This document shows positions 7,184 to 17,375 of a stretch of 64,000 bases of DNA, piece by piece. Origin of the DNA: Fodinibius salinus (GTDB lineage Bacteria > Bacteroidota > Rhodothermia > Balneolales > Balneolaceae); NCBI RefSeq assembly GCF_008124865.1, contig NZ_VNHY01000001.1, forward strand, positions 372,001-436,000, given 5' to 3'. The stretch's first letter is position 1; each line of letters starts with the position of its first letter. The notes under the pieces were generated by a model, which worked only from the letters and a program-made list of their open reading frames with translations, was not told the origin of the DNA and made no database searches. The position numbers and the translations under genes were made by a program.

Positions 7184-8125
7184 ATGGCTTCAAAAAAAGT
7201 TTTGGGTAAAGGTTTAGGTGCTTTTTTTCCGGAATATAATGAGGATGATGAGGCGTCAACTTCTCAAGGTGAATCGGAAGCTAGTCAAGAGGGGGAATCG
7301 CCGTATGTAGAGCCCAAAAAGCGAGTTAATGTAGTACTTGAAGTGCCGGTTGAGAATATACGTCCCAATCCGCATCAGCCTCGCAGTGAGTTTAATAAGG
7401 ATCGCCTTGCTGAGCTTGCTGGTTCTATCAAAAAGCATGGATTAATTCAACCGATCACCGTTCGGTATATTGGTGAAAAACGATTTGAGCTAATCAGCGG
7501 AGAACGTCGCCTGCGCGCAGCAAAACAGGCAGGTATTGAAGAAATCCCTGCTTATATTCGTGAAGTAAATGACGAAGATATTATTTCTTTTGCGCTGATT
7601 GAGAATATTCAGCGCGAAGATTTGAATCCTATTGAAGTAGCTTTAGGTTATCAGCGTCTGATAGAAGAAGCCGGATATACTCAGGCAGAAGTAGCCGAAC
7701 GGGTGGGAAAAAGTAGAACGACTGTTACGAATATGTTACGGTTGTTGAACTTGCCAGCTTATATTCAGGCCGGCCTTCGAGATCAGCAGATATCAATGGG
7801 GCACGCGCGGGCTCTTCTGCCGGTAGAAGATGAAGAGGATCAGAAAGAGATTTTTAATAAAGTCATCGACAATGGCTACTCTGTAAGAAAAACCGAAAAG
7901 GCTGTAAATGCACTTTCCAAAGAGCCTCAACAAAAACAAAGTGCTGAGACTGAAGAAGATGATAAAAATGAGGCTATATTAGATGAAATATCTGACCGTC
8001 TGCGCCGTAAGCTAAGTACAAAAGTTAATATTAAGCCCAAAAAGAATGGTGGCGAAATACATATCGAATATTATTCGGATGATGAACTCGATCGCCTGCT
8101 CGATTTGTTTGATTCTATTTCTTAG
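7184..8125 (+). CDS. parB: Chromosome partitioning protein ParB
   Basis: A 313-residue CTPase and DNA clamp that loads at parS sites. It starts with the typical GKGLGAFFP segment, then an acidic linker. The ParB/Srx CTP-binding core runs from about residue 55 to 145, including NPHQPR and GERRLRAAK, and the helix-turn-helix block (TQAEVAERVGKSRTTVTNMLRLL) from about 160 to 215. An acidic linker and a dimerisation tail follow. The 3' end overlaps the next gene by about 47 bases in another frame. I did not see a parS-like TGTTTCACGTGAAACA in the immediate neighbourhood. Confidence 0.96.
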   Translation: MASKKVLGKGLGAFFPEYNEDDEASTSQGESEASQEGESPYVEPKKRVNVVLEVPVENIRPNPHQPRSEFNKDRLAELAGSIKKHGLIQPITVRYIGEKRFELISGERRLRAAKQAGIEEIPAYIREVNDEDIISFALIENIQREDLNPIEVALGYQRLIEEAGYTQAEVAERVGKSRTTVTNMLRLLNLPAYIQAGLRDQQISMGHARALLPVEDEEDQKEIFNKVIDNGYSVRKTEKAVNALSKEPQQKQSAETEEDDKNEAILDEISDRLRRKLSTKVNIKPKKNGGEIHIEYYSDDELDRLLDLFDSIS

Positions 8126-8741
8126 CCTTTCTCTTGTTGGAGTTTTAGCTACTACAGGTTATTCGCAGTCACCGATTTCGGCGAAAGAGAACTTTCTTGC
8201 CTCACAGCTGCAAAATCCTACTTACTTTAATGCAGCTACTGATACCACATGGTCAGATCGTAATCCTGGGTTGCCGAATCCCAAAAGCGTAATGTTTAAA
8301 TCCATGATGATACCCGGTTGGGGACAGGTGGCGAATGATCAGATTTGGAAGGTACCTATTGTCTATGGTCTTTTAGGGGGGCTGGGATGGTACAGCGTAC
8401 GCATGACTAAACGATACCATGATTACAGAGCCGCTTTTTATAATCTGAATCCCAAGACGCCTGATGATATGAAATTTGGTCCTACTCCGGGATATATTTC
8501 TCAGAATGCAAATACTGAACAGCTTAGATCCATACGAAATAAGTTTCGTAACCGCAGAGATCTGATTTACGTGGGTATTTTTTTGGCGTATGGACTTAAT
8601 ATTGTTGATGCATTTGTTTATGCTCACATGCGATCATTTGATGTGTCAGATGATCTTAGCTTAAGGACCAATATAGGCCCGACAGTTACGGCTCAGGCCG
8701 CGCCGGGATTTTCGTTATCAATAGATTTTGTAACAAGGTGA
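8079..8741 (+). CDS. DUF5683 domain protein, exported membrane protein
   Basis: About 220 residues from the ATG at 8079; the frame is open from 8046, but only the internal start gives a clean signal peptide (MNSIACSICLILFLSLSLVG) with a TGYSQS cleavage region. The DUF5683 core follows, with the hallmark IPGWGQVANDQIWKVPIVYG, a Tyr/Arg-rich RYHDYRAAF segment and a second hydrophobic stretch near the C-terminus. In Bacteroidota this family is regularly encoded directly after parB; the reason is not known. The start lies inside the end of parB, which suggests translational coupling. No catalytic motif is visible. Confidence 0.85.
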   Translation: MMNSIACSICLILFLSLSLVGVLATTGYSQSPISAKENFLASQLQNPTYFNAATDTTWSDRNPGLPNPKSVMFKSMMIPGWGQVANDQIWKVPIVYGLLGGLGWYSVRMTKRYHDYRAAFYNLNPKTPDDMKFGPTPGYISQNANTEQLRSIRNKFRNRRDLIYVGIFLAYGLNIVDAFVYAHMRSFDVSDDLSLRTNIGPTVTAQAAPGFSLSIDFVTR

Positions 8742-8747
8742 TTATTT

Positions 8748-9452
8748 ATGAGTAATTCTGAAAAAAAGGAACAACTACAGGTCCCTGAGAAATTTGATGA
8801 AACGCATTCCAGTGATACTTGGAGTGTTTTTAAAATTATGGGAGAGTTTGTGGAGGGATTTGACAAGCTGTTCAAAATTGGACCGTGTGTGTCCATTTTT
8901 GGATCAGCACGTACTCCTGAAGAAGATCCATATTATGAGATGGCGCAATATGCGGCCAAAGAAATGACTAAGCAGGGGTTTGGAGTTATAACTGGCGGCG
9001 GTCCGGGTATTATGGAGGCGGCCAACCGCGGAGCACAGCAAGGTGGCGGTAAATCAGTAGGAGTAGGTATTACCTTGCCCCATGAACAGGGATTAAATAA
9101 ATATGTGGATGAGGATTATACCATTTACTTCAATTATTTCTTTGCTCGTAAGGTAATGTTTGTAAAATATGCGCAGGGCTTCATCGTTTTTCCGGGTGGT
9201 TTTGGCACCTTGGATGAGTTTTTTGAAGCATTGACCTTGATTCAAACAAATAAAGTATCAAAATTTCCGGTGGTCTTAGTTGGTACTGATTATTGGGGTG
9301 GTCTTGCTGATTGGATTGAAACGAGAATGGTGGAGAAAGGAACTATTGCTTCAGATGATGTAAATTTATTTCATCTGACTGATGACCCTGATGAAGCGAT
9401 AAATATTGTATGTGATTTTTATCAAAAGCATACGCTTAGCCCCAATTTTTAG
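8748..9452 (+). CDS. LOG family protein (TIGR00730, lysine-decarboxylase-like fold)
   Basis: A 234-residue Rossmann-like protein with the family motifs GGGPGIMEAANRGA (near residue 85) and PGGFGTLDE (near 150). LOG proteins hydrolyse nucleoside 5'-monophosphates to free base and ribose 5-phosphate and were long misnamed lysine decarboxylases. It begins six bases after the DUF5683 stop and ends the parA-parB-DUF5683 run. The first 40 residues are a polar extension. The substrate (cytokinin-type versus ordinary purine monophosphates) cannot be told from the sequence. Confidence 0.92.
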   Translation: MSNSEKKEQLQVPEKFDETHSSDTWSVFKIMGEFVEGFDKLFKIGPCVSIFGSARTPEEDPYYEMAQYAAKEMTKQGFGVITGGGPGIMEAANRGAQQGGGKSVGVGITLPHEQGLNKYVDEDYTIYFNYFFARKVMFVKYAQGFIVFPGGFGTLDEFFEALTLIQTNKVSKFPVVLVGTDYWGGLADWIETRMVEKGTIASDDVNLFHLTDDPDEAINIVCDFYQKHTLSPNF

Positions 9453-9485
9453 ACTACCTGTTGCAATAAGTTCATATTATTATTT

Positions 9486-9509
9486 ACAATAAATATCGAT
9501 ATTTACTGT
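9486..9509. repeat. Imperfect 24-base palindrome in the LOG-TPR gap
   Basis: TAAATATCGATATTTA (9490-9505) is a perfect 16-base palindrome, extended by ACA and TGT on the outside with one mismatched position. It lies in a 214-base AT-rich gap, 33 bases after the LOG stop codon and about 160 before the TPR gene. It could be an operator. A T-tract is lacking, so it is not a terminator. Confidence 0.4.
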
Positions 9510-9666
9510 TATAGTAATAATTGAAACAAAATTTTAGCTTTGGGATATTAAGTTACAAAGGAAAGATGTTTTAAAGTTGTTAACTAATGTATATTTCCTT
9601 TTAAAAAGGATATTTAATTAGTTACTTTAGTTTGTTTTTAAAATCTAACACCAAACTGTACGAATA

Positions 9667-10689
9667 ATGAAGTTCTTAAAATTAAGTCTTACAACCGTAA
9701 TAGTAAGCATTTTGTTATTGGGATTGAATATGCAGGCCAATGCCCAGAGTAAAAGAGCTGCTATCAAATCTTATAATAAAGCTCTTGACCTTTCCAAATC
9801 CGGTGAATATGAGCAAGCGATTAATGTTTTAACTCAAGTAGTGGTACAAGCCGAAGAATTGGGTGAAGAAGGGAAAGATATTCTCAAACGTTCGCAACAA
9901 AAGCTGCCGCAGGTTCACTATCAGCTGGCTATTGAAAAATACAAGGCATTTAAAAATAATAAGAACTTGGAGAATATTGATGCGGCTATTGAAGAATTTA
10001 GAAATACAAAAGATGTAGCCGAAGAATATGGTGATGATAAACGAGCCCAGAAAGCAAATGGGATTGTTACTCAGCTCATGTACAGCAAATCACTAGTACA
10101 ATTTAATCAGTCAAATCATGAGCAGGCATTAGCTACTTTAAATCAGGTCATTGAACGCAATGCCAACTATGCCAAGGCCTATTACCAGAAAGGAATTGTG
10201 ATAAAGAATATGGATTCCAAAAATTTGGAGAAGGCTATAACACAGTTCGACAAAGCTATAGAAGTAGCTGAGGAGACGGGTGATAATCAAATTGTTACCA
10301 AAGCTCGTAAATCTGCTCGTGACGAACTTGTATATCGTGGCGTTAAGGCTACAGAAAATAAAAAAGTTGATCGTGCACTTGAGCTTTTACAACGTGCGTT
10401 AACCTACGATTCTAGTTCTGCCAAAACACATTACCGACTGGCAGAAGCGTATAATAAAACACAAGATTGGCAAAAAGCTCTCGACCATGCACAGAAAGGA
10501 CTTGAAAACGAAAGTGGTGGAAAAACAGAAAAGGCCAGAATTTACTTTGAGCTTGCTACTGCCTATCAGGGAATGGGTGATAAGGAAAATGCGTGCACGG
10601 CTTTTGGCAACGCAGCCTATGGTTCATTTAAATCACCGGCAGAACATGCTATGGAATATGATCTTAAGTGCGAAAATACTACCAACTAG
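9667..10689 (+). CDS. Exported tetratricopeptide repeat protein
   Basis: A 340-residue protein with a signal peptide (residues 1-26, ending MQANAQS) followed by successive 34-residue TPR helix pairs. Typical TPR positions can be read near residues 30-70 ([20 protein letters not shown]), 155-195 ([20 protein letters not shown] and the next pair) and 235-320 ([41 protein letters not shown]). TPR arrays mediate protein-protein contacts, here presumably in the periplasm or at the outer membrane. It is monocistronic with its own terminator, and no partner gene is adjacent. Confidence 0.85.
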   Translation: MKFLKLSLTTVIVSILLLGLNMQANAQSKRAAIKSYNKALDLSKSGEYEQAINVLTQVVVQAEELGEEGKDILKRSQQKLPQVHYQLAIEKYKAFKNNKNLENIDAAIEEFRNTKDVAEEYGDDKRAQKANGIVTQLMYSKSLVQFNQSNHEQALATLNQVIERNANYAKAYYQKGIVIKNMDSKNLEKAITQFDKAIEVAEETGDNQIVTKARKSARDELVYRGVKATENKKVDRALELLQRALTYDSSSAKTHYRLAEAYNKTQDWQKALDHAQKGLENESGGKTEKARIYFELATAYQGMGDKENACTAFGNAAYGSFKSPAEHAMEYDLKCENTTN

Positions 10690-10713
10690 AGTATAATAGT
10701 TACCTACTCTTAC

Positions 10714-10744
10714 AAGGCCTCCGAAACGGAGGCCTTTTTTATTT
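10714..10744 (+). terminator. Terminator of the TPR gene
   Basis: AAGGCCTCCG and CGGAGGCCTT pair perfectly around an AAA loop and run into a T tract (TTTTTTATTTT). It is a strong intrinsic terminator, 24 bases after the TPR stop codon. Confidence 0.9.
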
Positions 10745-10829
10745 TATAGACTTTTATGTGGGTTGGTCTTTAACTATTTTTGGCCTCCTGTTTAAGATTT
10801 TAATCATTAATTTTGCCATACATTCCACC

Positions 10830-12836
10830 ATGGACCATAACATAAAATCGCTCGACGAATTATGTGTCAACACCATAAGAACGTTATCAATGGATGCTGT
10901 GCAAGCAGCAGAGTCGGGCCACCCGGGCATGCCGATGGGGATGGCCGATGCTGCCTATGTACTATGGACTCAATTTTTGACGCACGATCCTGCACATCCC
11001 AACTGGTATGACAGAGATCGATTTGTCTTGTCAGCGGGCCATGGATCTATGCTTCTGTATAGTCTTTTGCACCTTACCGGTTACGATTTATCATTGCAGG
11101 AGCTTAAAGATTTTCGCCAACTGGATAGCCTTACACCCGGTCATCCCGAATATGGACATACACCCGGCGTAGAAACAACAACCGGTCCGTTGGGACAGGG
11201 GTTTGCTACAGGCGTCGGAATGGCAATGGCAGAGCGGCATATGGCAGCCAAATTTAATGAAGAGAACTTCGAAATTACTGACCATTACACATACGGTATC
11301 GTTAGTGATGGAGATTTAATGGAAGGCATTTCGCAGGAGGCGGCATCACTAGCCGGACATCTGGAGCTTGGAAAAATCATTTATTTATATGATGATAATG
11401 AGATTTCTATTGACGGCAGCACAGACTTAGCTTTTACTGAAGATGTAACACAGCGGTTTCAAGCAAGCGGATGGCACACCGAAGAAATTGACGGTCATGA
11501 TCGCGGTGCGATATCAAAAGCAATAGAGCAGGCACAGGCTGAACCTAATAAGCCATCACTTATCCGTTGCCACACCCATATTGGATTTGGGAGCCCAAAC
11601 AAACAGGACAGTGCTGCATCACACGGAGCTCCACTGGGAGAAGAGGAACTGAAAAAGACAAAAGAAAATCTGGGTTGGGATCCCAGTGCTAAATTCCATA
11701 TTCCCGAGGATGTACTCAATCATTTTCGTTCAGCTAAAGAGGAGGGGGCGCAAGATTACGAACAGTGGAAAGTACTTTTTGAAAATTATGAAGAGGAGTA
11801 CTCGAATCAAGGGCAAACATTTTCTGCGGCATTATCGCGTGAGCTTCCCACTAATTTTGATAACGTTCTGCCGAATTTTGAGGCCGATGCAGAGGGAATG
11901 GCTACCCGCGCCGCTTCGGGTACGGTCATACAGTCGCTTGCGGCAGAGGTTCCACATCTTTTAGGGGGATCAGCTGATTTAACCGGCAGTAATAAAACGT
12001 GGATTGATGACGCCGGCATTTTTGATTCTTCTGATTACAGTGGACAAAATATCCACTTTGGAGTGCGTGAGCATGCTATGGGAGCAGCTCTTAATGGTAT
12101 AGCTTTGCACAAGGGAGCCATACCATTTGGTGGCACATTTTTAATTTTTTCTGACTATTGCCGTCCGGCCATTCGAATTGCAGCCCTTTCTGAAATCCCC
12201 TCAATATTTGTATTTACGCACGACAGCATCGGATTGGGTGAAGATGGTCCTACCCATCAGCCTGTTGAGCATTTGGCCTCGCTACGTGCTATGCCTAATA
12301 CCTTGGTGCTTCGTCCTGCTGATGCTAATGAAGTAGCATGGTGTTGGAAGGCAGCGCTAGAACATACAGAAGGACCATCGCTGTTAGCCTTAACTCGACA
12401 AAGTATTCCTGTTTTTAGGCGTAATACTGATAATGATGTTTCTCAAACAATGCGCGGTGCATATATTTTGGCAGATTCTGAACAAGACCAGCCGGATGCC
12501 ATTTTAATGGGCAGCGGATCAGAAGTACAGTATGCTGTAAAAGCCAAGCAGATCCTTGCAGAGCGTGATATTGATGCTCGGGTAGTAAGTATGCCCTCGT
12601 GGGAGCTATTCCGTCGGCAGGAAGAGGAATACAAGCAGCAAGTGTTACCCAAAGAAGTTACAGCCCGCTTGTCGGTAGAGGCAGCTGCTACGCTGGGATG
12701 GCGCGAATGGGTAGGTACCGAAGGAACAACAATTGGACTTGATCACTTTGGCGCTTCTGCTCCTTACCAGGATATTTATAATAAATTTGGGATTACACCG
12801 CAACGAATTGCCGACGAAGCTGAACAACTGGTATAA
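10830..12836 (+). CDS. tkt: Transketolase
   Basis: A full-length 668-residue thiamine-diphosphate enzyme of the pentose phosphate pathway that transfers two-carbon units between ketose and aldose phosphates. The N-terminal block [20 protein letters not shown] is followed by the ThDP/Mg2+ motif SDGDLMEG (near residue 158) with DDNEIS about 30 residues on. The Pyr domain has [10 protein letters not shown] and [16 protein letters not shown] (near 470), and the C-terminal regulatory domain is present. The frame is open further upstream, but that extension would cross the preceding terminator, and the ATG at 10830 gives the usual N-terminus. It converges with the phosphatase gene, 13 bases away. 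Confidence 0.97.
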   Translation: MDHNIKSLDELCVNTIRTLSMDAVQAAESGHPGMPMGMADAAYVLWTQFLTHDPAHPNWYDRDRFVLSAGHGSMLLYSLLHLTGYDLSLQELKDFRQLDSLTPGHPEYGHTPGVETTTGPLGQGFATGVGMAMAERHMAAKFNEENFEITDHYTYGIVSDGDLMEGISQEAASLAGHLELGKIIYLYDDNEISIDGSTDLAFTEDVTQRFQASGWHTEEIDGHDRGAISKAIEQAQAEPNKPSLIRCHTHIGFGSPNKQDSAASHGAPLGEEELKKTKENLGWDPSAKFHIPEDVLNHFRSAKEEGAQDYEQWKVLFENYEEEYSNQGQTFSAALSRELPTNFDNVLPNFEADAEGMATRAASGTVIQSLAAEVPHLLGGSADLTGSNKTWIDDAGIFDSSDYSGQNIHFGVREHAMGAALNGIALHKGAIPFGGTFLIFSDYCRPAIRIAALSEIPSIFVFTHDSIGLGEDGPTHQPVEHLASLRAMPNTLVLRPADANEVAWCWKAALEHTEGPSLLALTRQSIPVFRRNTDNDVSQTMRGAYILADSEQDQPDAILMGSGSEVQYAVKAKQILAERDIDARVVSMPSWELFRRQEEEYKQQVLPKEVTARLSVEAAATLGWREWVGTEGTTIGLDHFGASAPYQDIYNKFGITPQRIADEAEQLV

Positions 12837-12849
12837 GCGTAATCACTCA

Positions 12850-13995
12850 CTACTTTTTGTGATGCACACATGTGAATGTGATATCATCAGTTTGATTTTC
12901 GGTACCCATAAAATTTTCCAGCGATGATGTTATTTTTTGGATAATTGTTTTGGCATGTAGGGATCCATATACGCTAAGAATGCCGTCCAACCGGTCTTCA
13001 CCATAGGCTTCTCCCAGTTCATTACGCGCCTCCGTAAGCCCATCGGTGTAGAAAAGAATGCTGTCGCCGGGCTTGAAATGAAATTTCTTTTCTTTGAGGT
13101 GTGCTTTGAGATTTTCAGAAGAAGTCATTCCCAGTGCGTAACCGTCAGAGCGTAAATCAAAGGTAGCATCCCGTTCATTACTGAAAAACAGAGGGGCATT
13201 GTGACCTGCACGTGCAAAAATAAAGTTGTCTTCATCATTAGGGAAAAACGCAGCACAAGCGGTAACAAATGTTTGATCTCTAATACTGGATTTCACATAG
13301 TTGTTGAGTTCGATAAATAGTTCTTTGGGCCCCGGGTTATTTTTTTCGATGAGGAGGTGAACAAGCGCCTGCATACGAACCATATACAATGCGGCAGAAA
13401 GTCCTTTGCCGGCCACATCAGCGATGATAATATACGTACCTGTTTTTGTTTCAATAATATCCACATAGTCGCCACCAACATATTTAGCTGTATTGGCAAA
13501 AGAGTAAATTTCAAGAAGGTCCTTCTTATGCTCCATGTTGGGTAGCAGGCTCAGTTGAATTTCACGAGCAAGGTCCATCTCACGTTTTACATCCGATTTT
13601 TCAAGTAACTCCATGAGCAGAAGCATCAACATAGATCCAAAAGCAAAAGGCAATAAAAGATCATAGAAGATGATAAAACCCGATATCTGAAAAAAGCTGA
13701 AGAGATAATGACCCAGAAAGGCGACGAGTGAAAGTCCAAATAAAAGTCTTCTTGTAGGATTAAGTCGCTGGGTAAGAGATGAAAACAAGCGCAAAAATTT
13801 GACATGTCCCGGTAAATCGGAAACTTTTGTTTGCTCTGAATCTTCATGTAAGGCATCCACATAGAGCTGTTTCAACCGGTCAGTATCATCGGTAAACTCT
13901 TTACCAATACGTTCCCGGGTCATCCCGGAGACATATTCCTTATAGAATGATTTTGTATTTTGAAACGCTGATTGTGCTTCGTTTTTTAGTCCCAT
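12850..13995 (-). CDS. Membrane-anchored PP2C-family (SpoIIE/RsbU-type) serine phosphatase
   Basis: A 381-residue protein. A polar N-terminal region of about 75 residues is followed by a transmembrane hairpin (about 80-130). The SpoIIE/PP2C phosphatase domain covers about 145-378, with LAREIQLSLLP, YVGGDYVDI and IADVAGKGLSAALYM (metal-binding aspartates), FARAGHNAPL and a final LFYTDGLTEARN. Such enzymes dephosphorylate anti-sigma factor antagonists in partner-switching pathways. No anti-sigma or antagonist gene is adjacent, so the partner is unknown. It converges with tkt and is divergent from polA. Confidence 0.9.
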   Translation of the reverse strand: MGLKNEAQSAFQNTKSFYKEYVSGMTRERIGKEFTDDTDRLKQLYVDALHEDSEQTKVSDLPGHVKFLRLFSSLTQRLNPTRRLLFGLSLVAFLGHYLFSFFQISGFIIFYDLLLPFAFGSMLMLLLMELLEKSDVKREMDLAREIQLSLLPNMEHKKDLLEIYSFANTAKYVGGDYVDIIETKTGTYIIIADVAGKGLSAALYMVRMQALVHLLIEKNNPGPKELFIELNNYVKSSIRDQTFVTACAAFFPNDEDNFIFARAGHNAPLFFSNERDATFDLRSDGYALGMTSSENLKAHLKEKKFHFKPGDSILFYTDGLTEARNELGEAYGEDRLDGILSVYGSLHAKTIIQKITSSLENFMGTENQTDDITFTCVHHKK

Positions 13996-14124
13996 ATAAA
14001 ATGATCATTTGCGTGTTGATGTATAGTACTTATTCGAAAAGGATTGCAAAAAGTTTTACCTTTCTTGGGTCGGCAAATAAGTTCGAGATCAATATTTCAT
14101 TAATTACAAAAAAATTAAACCAGA

Positions 14125-16902
14125 ATGTCGAAAAGTCTTTTATTTTTGCTAGATGGTATGGCTTTGGCATACCGTTCTCATTATGCATTTATCAACAGTA
14201 ATTTACAGAATTCCGAGGGTATTCCCACAGGACCAATTATGGGATTTGCCAATACCTTGGAAAAACTGCTTGATGAGCATGAACCCAGTCATATTGCGGT
14301 TGTATGGGATACTGATGCCCCAACTTTTCGTCACAAAATGGATGAAGATTATAAAGCCAATCGCCCGCCGCAGCCCGAAGAGCTCACTGTCGGAATTCCA
14401 CTGATCAAAGAGATGCTGGATTATTACGGCATCGAAAATATTGAACAGGATGGTTTTGAAGCTGATGATATTATTGGGACGATAGCTGATCGTGCTAATG
14501 CAGAGGATGTGGATGTCTTTTTAGTGACTCCGGACAAAGATTTTATGCAGCTTGTGCACGATCATATTACAATGTATAAGCCCGATAATCAGGAAGGTGG
14601 ATTTAATCTCATAGATCGTGAGGGTGTAAAAGATTATTTTGGTGTTTATCCCGAAAAGGTGATCGATGTATTAGCCATTTTGGGTGATAAATCTGATAAC
14701 ATTCCCGGCGTTAAGGGTATAGGCAAAAAAGGAGCCCCGAAACTTATCAATAAATATGGTACGCTGGAGGCTGCTATTGAAGATGCACCGAATATGAGTT
14801 CAAAACGACACCGTGAAGGGCTTCAGGAATATGAAGAAGAAGCGCTGCATGCAAAGGAGATGGTAACCATCAAAACGGATGTGCCCAATACGATTAATTG
14901 GGAAGATTTGGATTGGGATGGGGCCCACGACGAAGAGCTTGGCGAATTTTTTAAACGGATGGAATTCCGTAGACTCACCAAGCAGTATCTCGGAGAGGAA
15001 ATCGAGCGATCTATGGATAAAAAGTCTGAGCCAGCGGATGAAAACCAAGGAGACCTGTTCGTTAGTGATGATGAAGGATCATCATCGTCATTAGATCATT
15101 ACGAGGAGGAAGAGGTAAAGTATCAGTTAATAGATACTGCCGAAGAGTTAAAGGATTTAGTAGCAGAACTTCAGGGAAGTGGTACCCTCTGTTTTGATAC
15201 TGAGACCGATGGTATAGATCCAATAGAAAATGATTTAGTGGGTATTTCACTGTCTGTCGAACAGGGAACGGCCTATTATGTTCCGGTAAATGTTGAAGGC
15301 GGCATTGATCTTGATGAAGCAAGATCACTGTTAGAACCACTTTTTACGAATGAAGAGTCTTTAAAAGTGGCTCATAATTTTAAGTTTGATTATATGATGC
15401 TCCGCCGGGCCGGATTAGATGTTAAAGGACAGGCTTTTGATACGATGATTGCCGGTTATCTGCTTGATGCCGATCAGAAGTTAAAAATGGATAAGCTAAC
15501 CCAAAAATATTTGAATTATGAGACTATTGAGATTACTGAATTGATCGGAGAGGGACGGAAGCAAAAAACGATGGATGAGCTTGATCCTTCTGAAATTACG
15601 GTATATGCATGTGAAGATGCAGATATTACCTTACAACTTTATAAGGTATTGTCCGAAGCATTGGCTGAGGACGATCTAACTGAGATTGCAGAGACCCTGG
15701 AGTTTCCATTGATGGAAGTATTGGCCAAGATGGAGCTTGATGGTATACTGGTGGATCGGTCAATGCTGGAGGATTTTTCGGGTACCTTGCGCGAAGATTT
15801 ACTGGAAATTGAAGAAAAAATTTATGAGAAAGCGGGCACTGAGTTTAATATCAATTCTCCCAAGCAGCTGGGAGAAGTACTGTTTGACCGAATGGGATTG
15901 CCGCCGGGCAAGAAGACAAAGACGGGGCAATATTCGACTGCTGAGTCGGTACTTAAAAAGTTGGCAGCTGACTATGAGATGCCGGATCTTATTCTTGAGT
16001 ACCGGGCATTAAAAAAATTAAAATCAACCTATGTTGATGCACTTCCAAAACTGATTAATGAAGAAACGGGACGCATCCATACAGATTTTAATCAGACCAT
16101 AGCTGCAACGGGACGTTTAACCTCTTCGAATCCGAATTTGCAGAATATTCCCATTCGTACGAAGAGGGGACGAGAAATTCGCAAAGCATTTGTAGCTCCC
16201 GAGGGCATGCAGTTGCTTTCGGCGGATTATTCGCAGGTGGAACTTCGCGTAATCGCATCAATGTCGGGAGATGAAAATATGATTGAGGCTTTTAAAAACG
16301 ACGAGGATATTCACTCTCGTACGGCTAAAGAAATTTTCGATCTGGAATCCATTGATAATGTTACTTCAGATCATCGCCGTAAGGCTAAAGAGGTAAACTT
16401 TGGTATCCCTTATGGAGTAAGTGCTTACGGCTTAGCTAACAGGCTGGGCATTAGCAATGATGAGGGCAAGAAGATGATTGATCAGTATTTTGAGCGTTTT
16501 CCAGGTATTTTAGAATACATTAACGAAACCAAGGAATTTGCCAAAGAGCACGGTTATGTAAAGACACTGATGGGACGACGCCGGTATATTCCGCAGATTA
16601 ATGCCGGCAACTGGAATGTCCGTTCTTATGCTGAACGGACGGCCATAAATATGCCCATACAGGGAACAGCCGCCGATATTATTAAACAGGCCATGATTGA
16701 TATCCAACGATATCTTGAAGAGCATCAACTGGAAACGAACATGCTGCTACAGGTGCATGATGAACTTATCTTTGAAGTCCCCGATCAGGAGTGTGATACC
16801 ACACCTGCGAAGCTTAAGGAACTTATGGAAGCAGCGTATGAACTTTCATGTCCGCTAAAGGTTGATATGGGGTTAGCCGATGACTGGCTTGAGGCACATT
16901 AA
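14125..16902 (+). CDS. polA: DNA polymerase I
   Basis: A 925-residue family A polymerase with all three activities. The 5'-3' exonuclease/FEN domain covers about 1-290 (LLDGMALAYRSH, GDKSDNIPGVKGIGKKGA). After an acidic linker, the 3'-5' exonuclease has its catalytic DTET intact (FDTETDG near residue 358), so proofreading should be active. The polymerase domain follows from about 560, with motif A DYSQVELR near 700 and motif C VHDELIF near 876. It fills gaps in repair and removes Okazaki primers. Its 3' end overlaps the convergent DUF2914 gene by four bases. Confidence 0.98.
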   Translation: MSKSLLFLLDGMALAYRSHYAFINSNLQNSEGIPTGPIMGFANTLEKLLDEHEPSHIAVVWDTDAPTFRHKMDEDYKANRPPQPEELTVGIPLIKEMLDYYGIENIEQDGFEADDIIGTIADRANAEDVDVFLVTPDKDFMQLVHDHITMYKPDNQEGGFNLIDREGVKDYFGVYPEKVIDVLAILGDKSDNIPGVKGIGKKGAPKLINKYGTLEAAIEDAPNMSSKRHREGLQEYEEEALHAKEMVTIKTDVPNTINWEDLDWDGAHDEELGEFFKRMEFRRLTKQYLGEEIERSMDKKSEPADENQGDLFVSDDEGSSSSLDHYEEEEVKYQLIDTAEELKDLVAELQGSGTLCFDTETDGIDPIENDLVGISLSVEQGTAYYVPVNVEGGIDLDEARSLLEPLFTNEESLKVAHNFKFDYMMLRRAGLDVKGQAFDTMIAGYLLDADQKLKMDKLTQKYLNYETIEITELIGEGRKQKTMDELDPSEITVYACEDADITLQLYKVLSEALAEDDLTEIAETLEFPLMEVLAKMELDGILVDRSMLEDFSGTLREDLLEIEEKIYEKAGTEFNINSPKQLGEVLFDRMGLPPGKKTKTGQYSTAESVLKKLAADYEMPDLILEYRALKKLKSTYVDALPKLINEETGRIHTDFNQTIAATGRLTSSNPNLQNIPIRTKRGREIRKAFVAPEGMQLLSADYSQVELRVIASMSGDENMIEAFKNDEDIHSRTAKEIFDLESIDNVTSDHRRKAKEVNFGIPYGVSAYGLANRLGISNDEGKKMIDQYFERFPGILEYINETKEFAKEHGYVKTLMGRRRYIPQINAGNWNVRSYAERTAINMPIQGTAADIIKQAMIDIQRYLEEHQLETNMLLQVHDELIFEVPDQECDTTPAKLKELMEAAYELSCPLKVDMGLADDWLEAH

Positions 16903-17291
16903 TTATGTATGGTGAAAGATTGTTCCGCAATCACATTTCCCTTACTGTCTTCAACTTCTACGCGCCAATCTCCTGTCCAGGTTGGTAAAATAGATTTTGA
17001 ACTCCAGGTTCGCCAGCGCGAACTGGGAGCGATAGTTAAGGGTATGCGTGCTTTCTCTTCGCCATCATAATACCAAGCATGATTAATTTGAGTGCTGTCT
17101 GTGGCATCTTTGATTATTGTATAACAATAGATTGTGCCAACATCAGCAGTAAAAGTAGTGTCAATGCCTATGGCTTCGTGTTTTTCAACAGCGGTAGCCA
17201 GTTTGATATCCTCAACTTCTAAGTTTTGGGCGTGAGCGATGCCAGAAATAAATAAGAAAAGAGCTAAAAGAGATACTTTATAAATGTTCAT
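16899..17291 (-). CDS. DUF2914 domain protein, exported
   Basis: A 130-residue protein with a signal peptide (about residues 1-21, ending AHAQN). The rest is a small beta-rich DUF2914 domain with its recurring pattern: IYCYTIIKDA, HAWYYDGEEKARIPL, RWRTWSSKSILP and GDWRVEVEDSKG. The domain occurs in many Gram-negative periplasmic or envelope proteins; its role is not established. Here it stands alone rather than fused to another domain. It is convergent with polA (stop codons overlap by four bases) and lies downstream of the TRIC gene on the same strand. Confidence 0.85.
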   Translation of the reverse strand: MNIYKVSLLALFLFISGIAHAQNLEVEDIKLATAVEKHEAIGIDTTFTADVGTIYCYTIIKDATDSTQINHAWYYDGEEKARIPLTIAPSSRWRTWSSKSILPTWTGDWRVEVEDSKGNVIAEQSFTIHN

Positions 17292-17375
17292 AGCAAGAAG
17301 ATTAAATTAATGACCGTTGGGTGTGTCATCTTATTATGATAAATGATACATACTTTTAGGTATCATTAACAAATA

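Noticed and set aside
10668-10829. N-terminal extension of transketolase
   Set aside because: The extension is hydrophobic and crosses the preceding terminator; family members start at the ATG at 10830.
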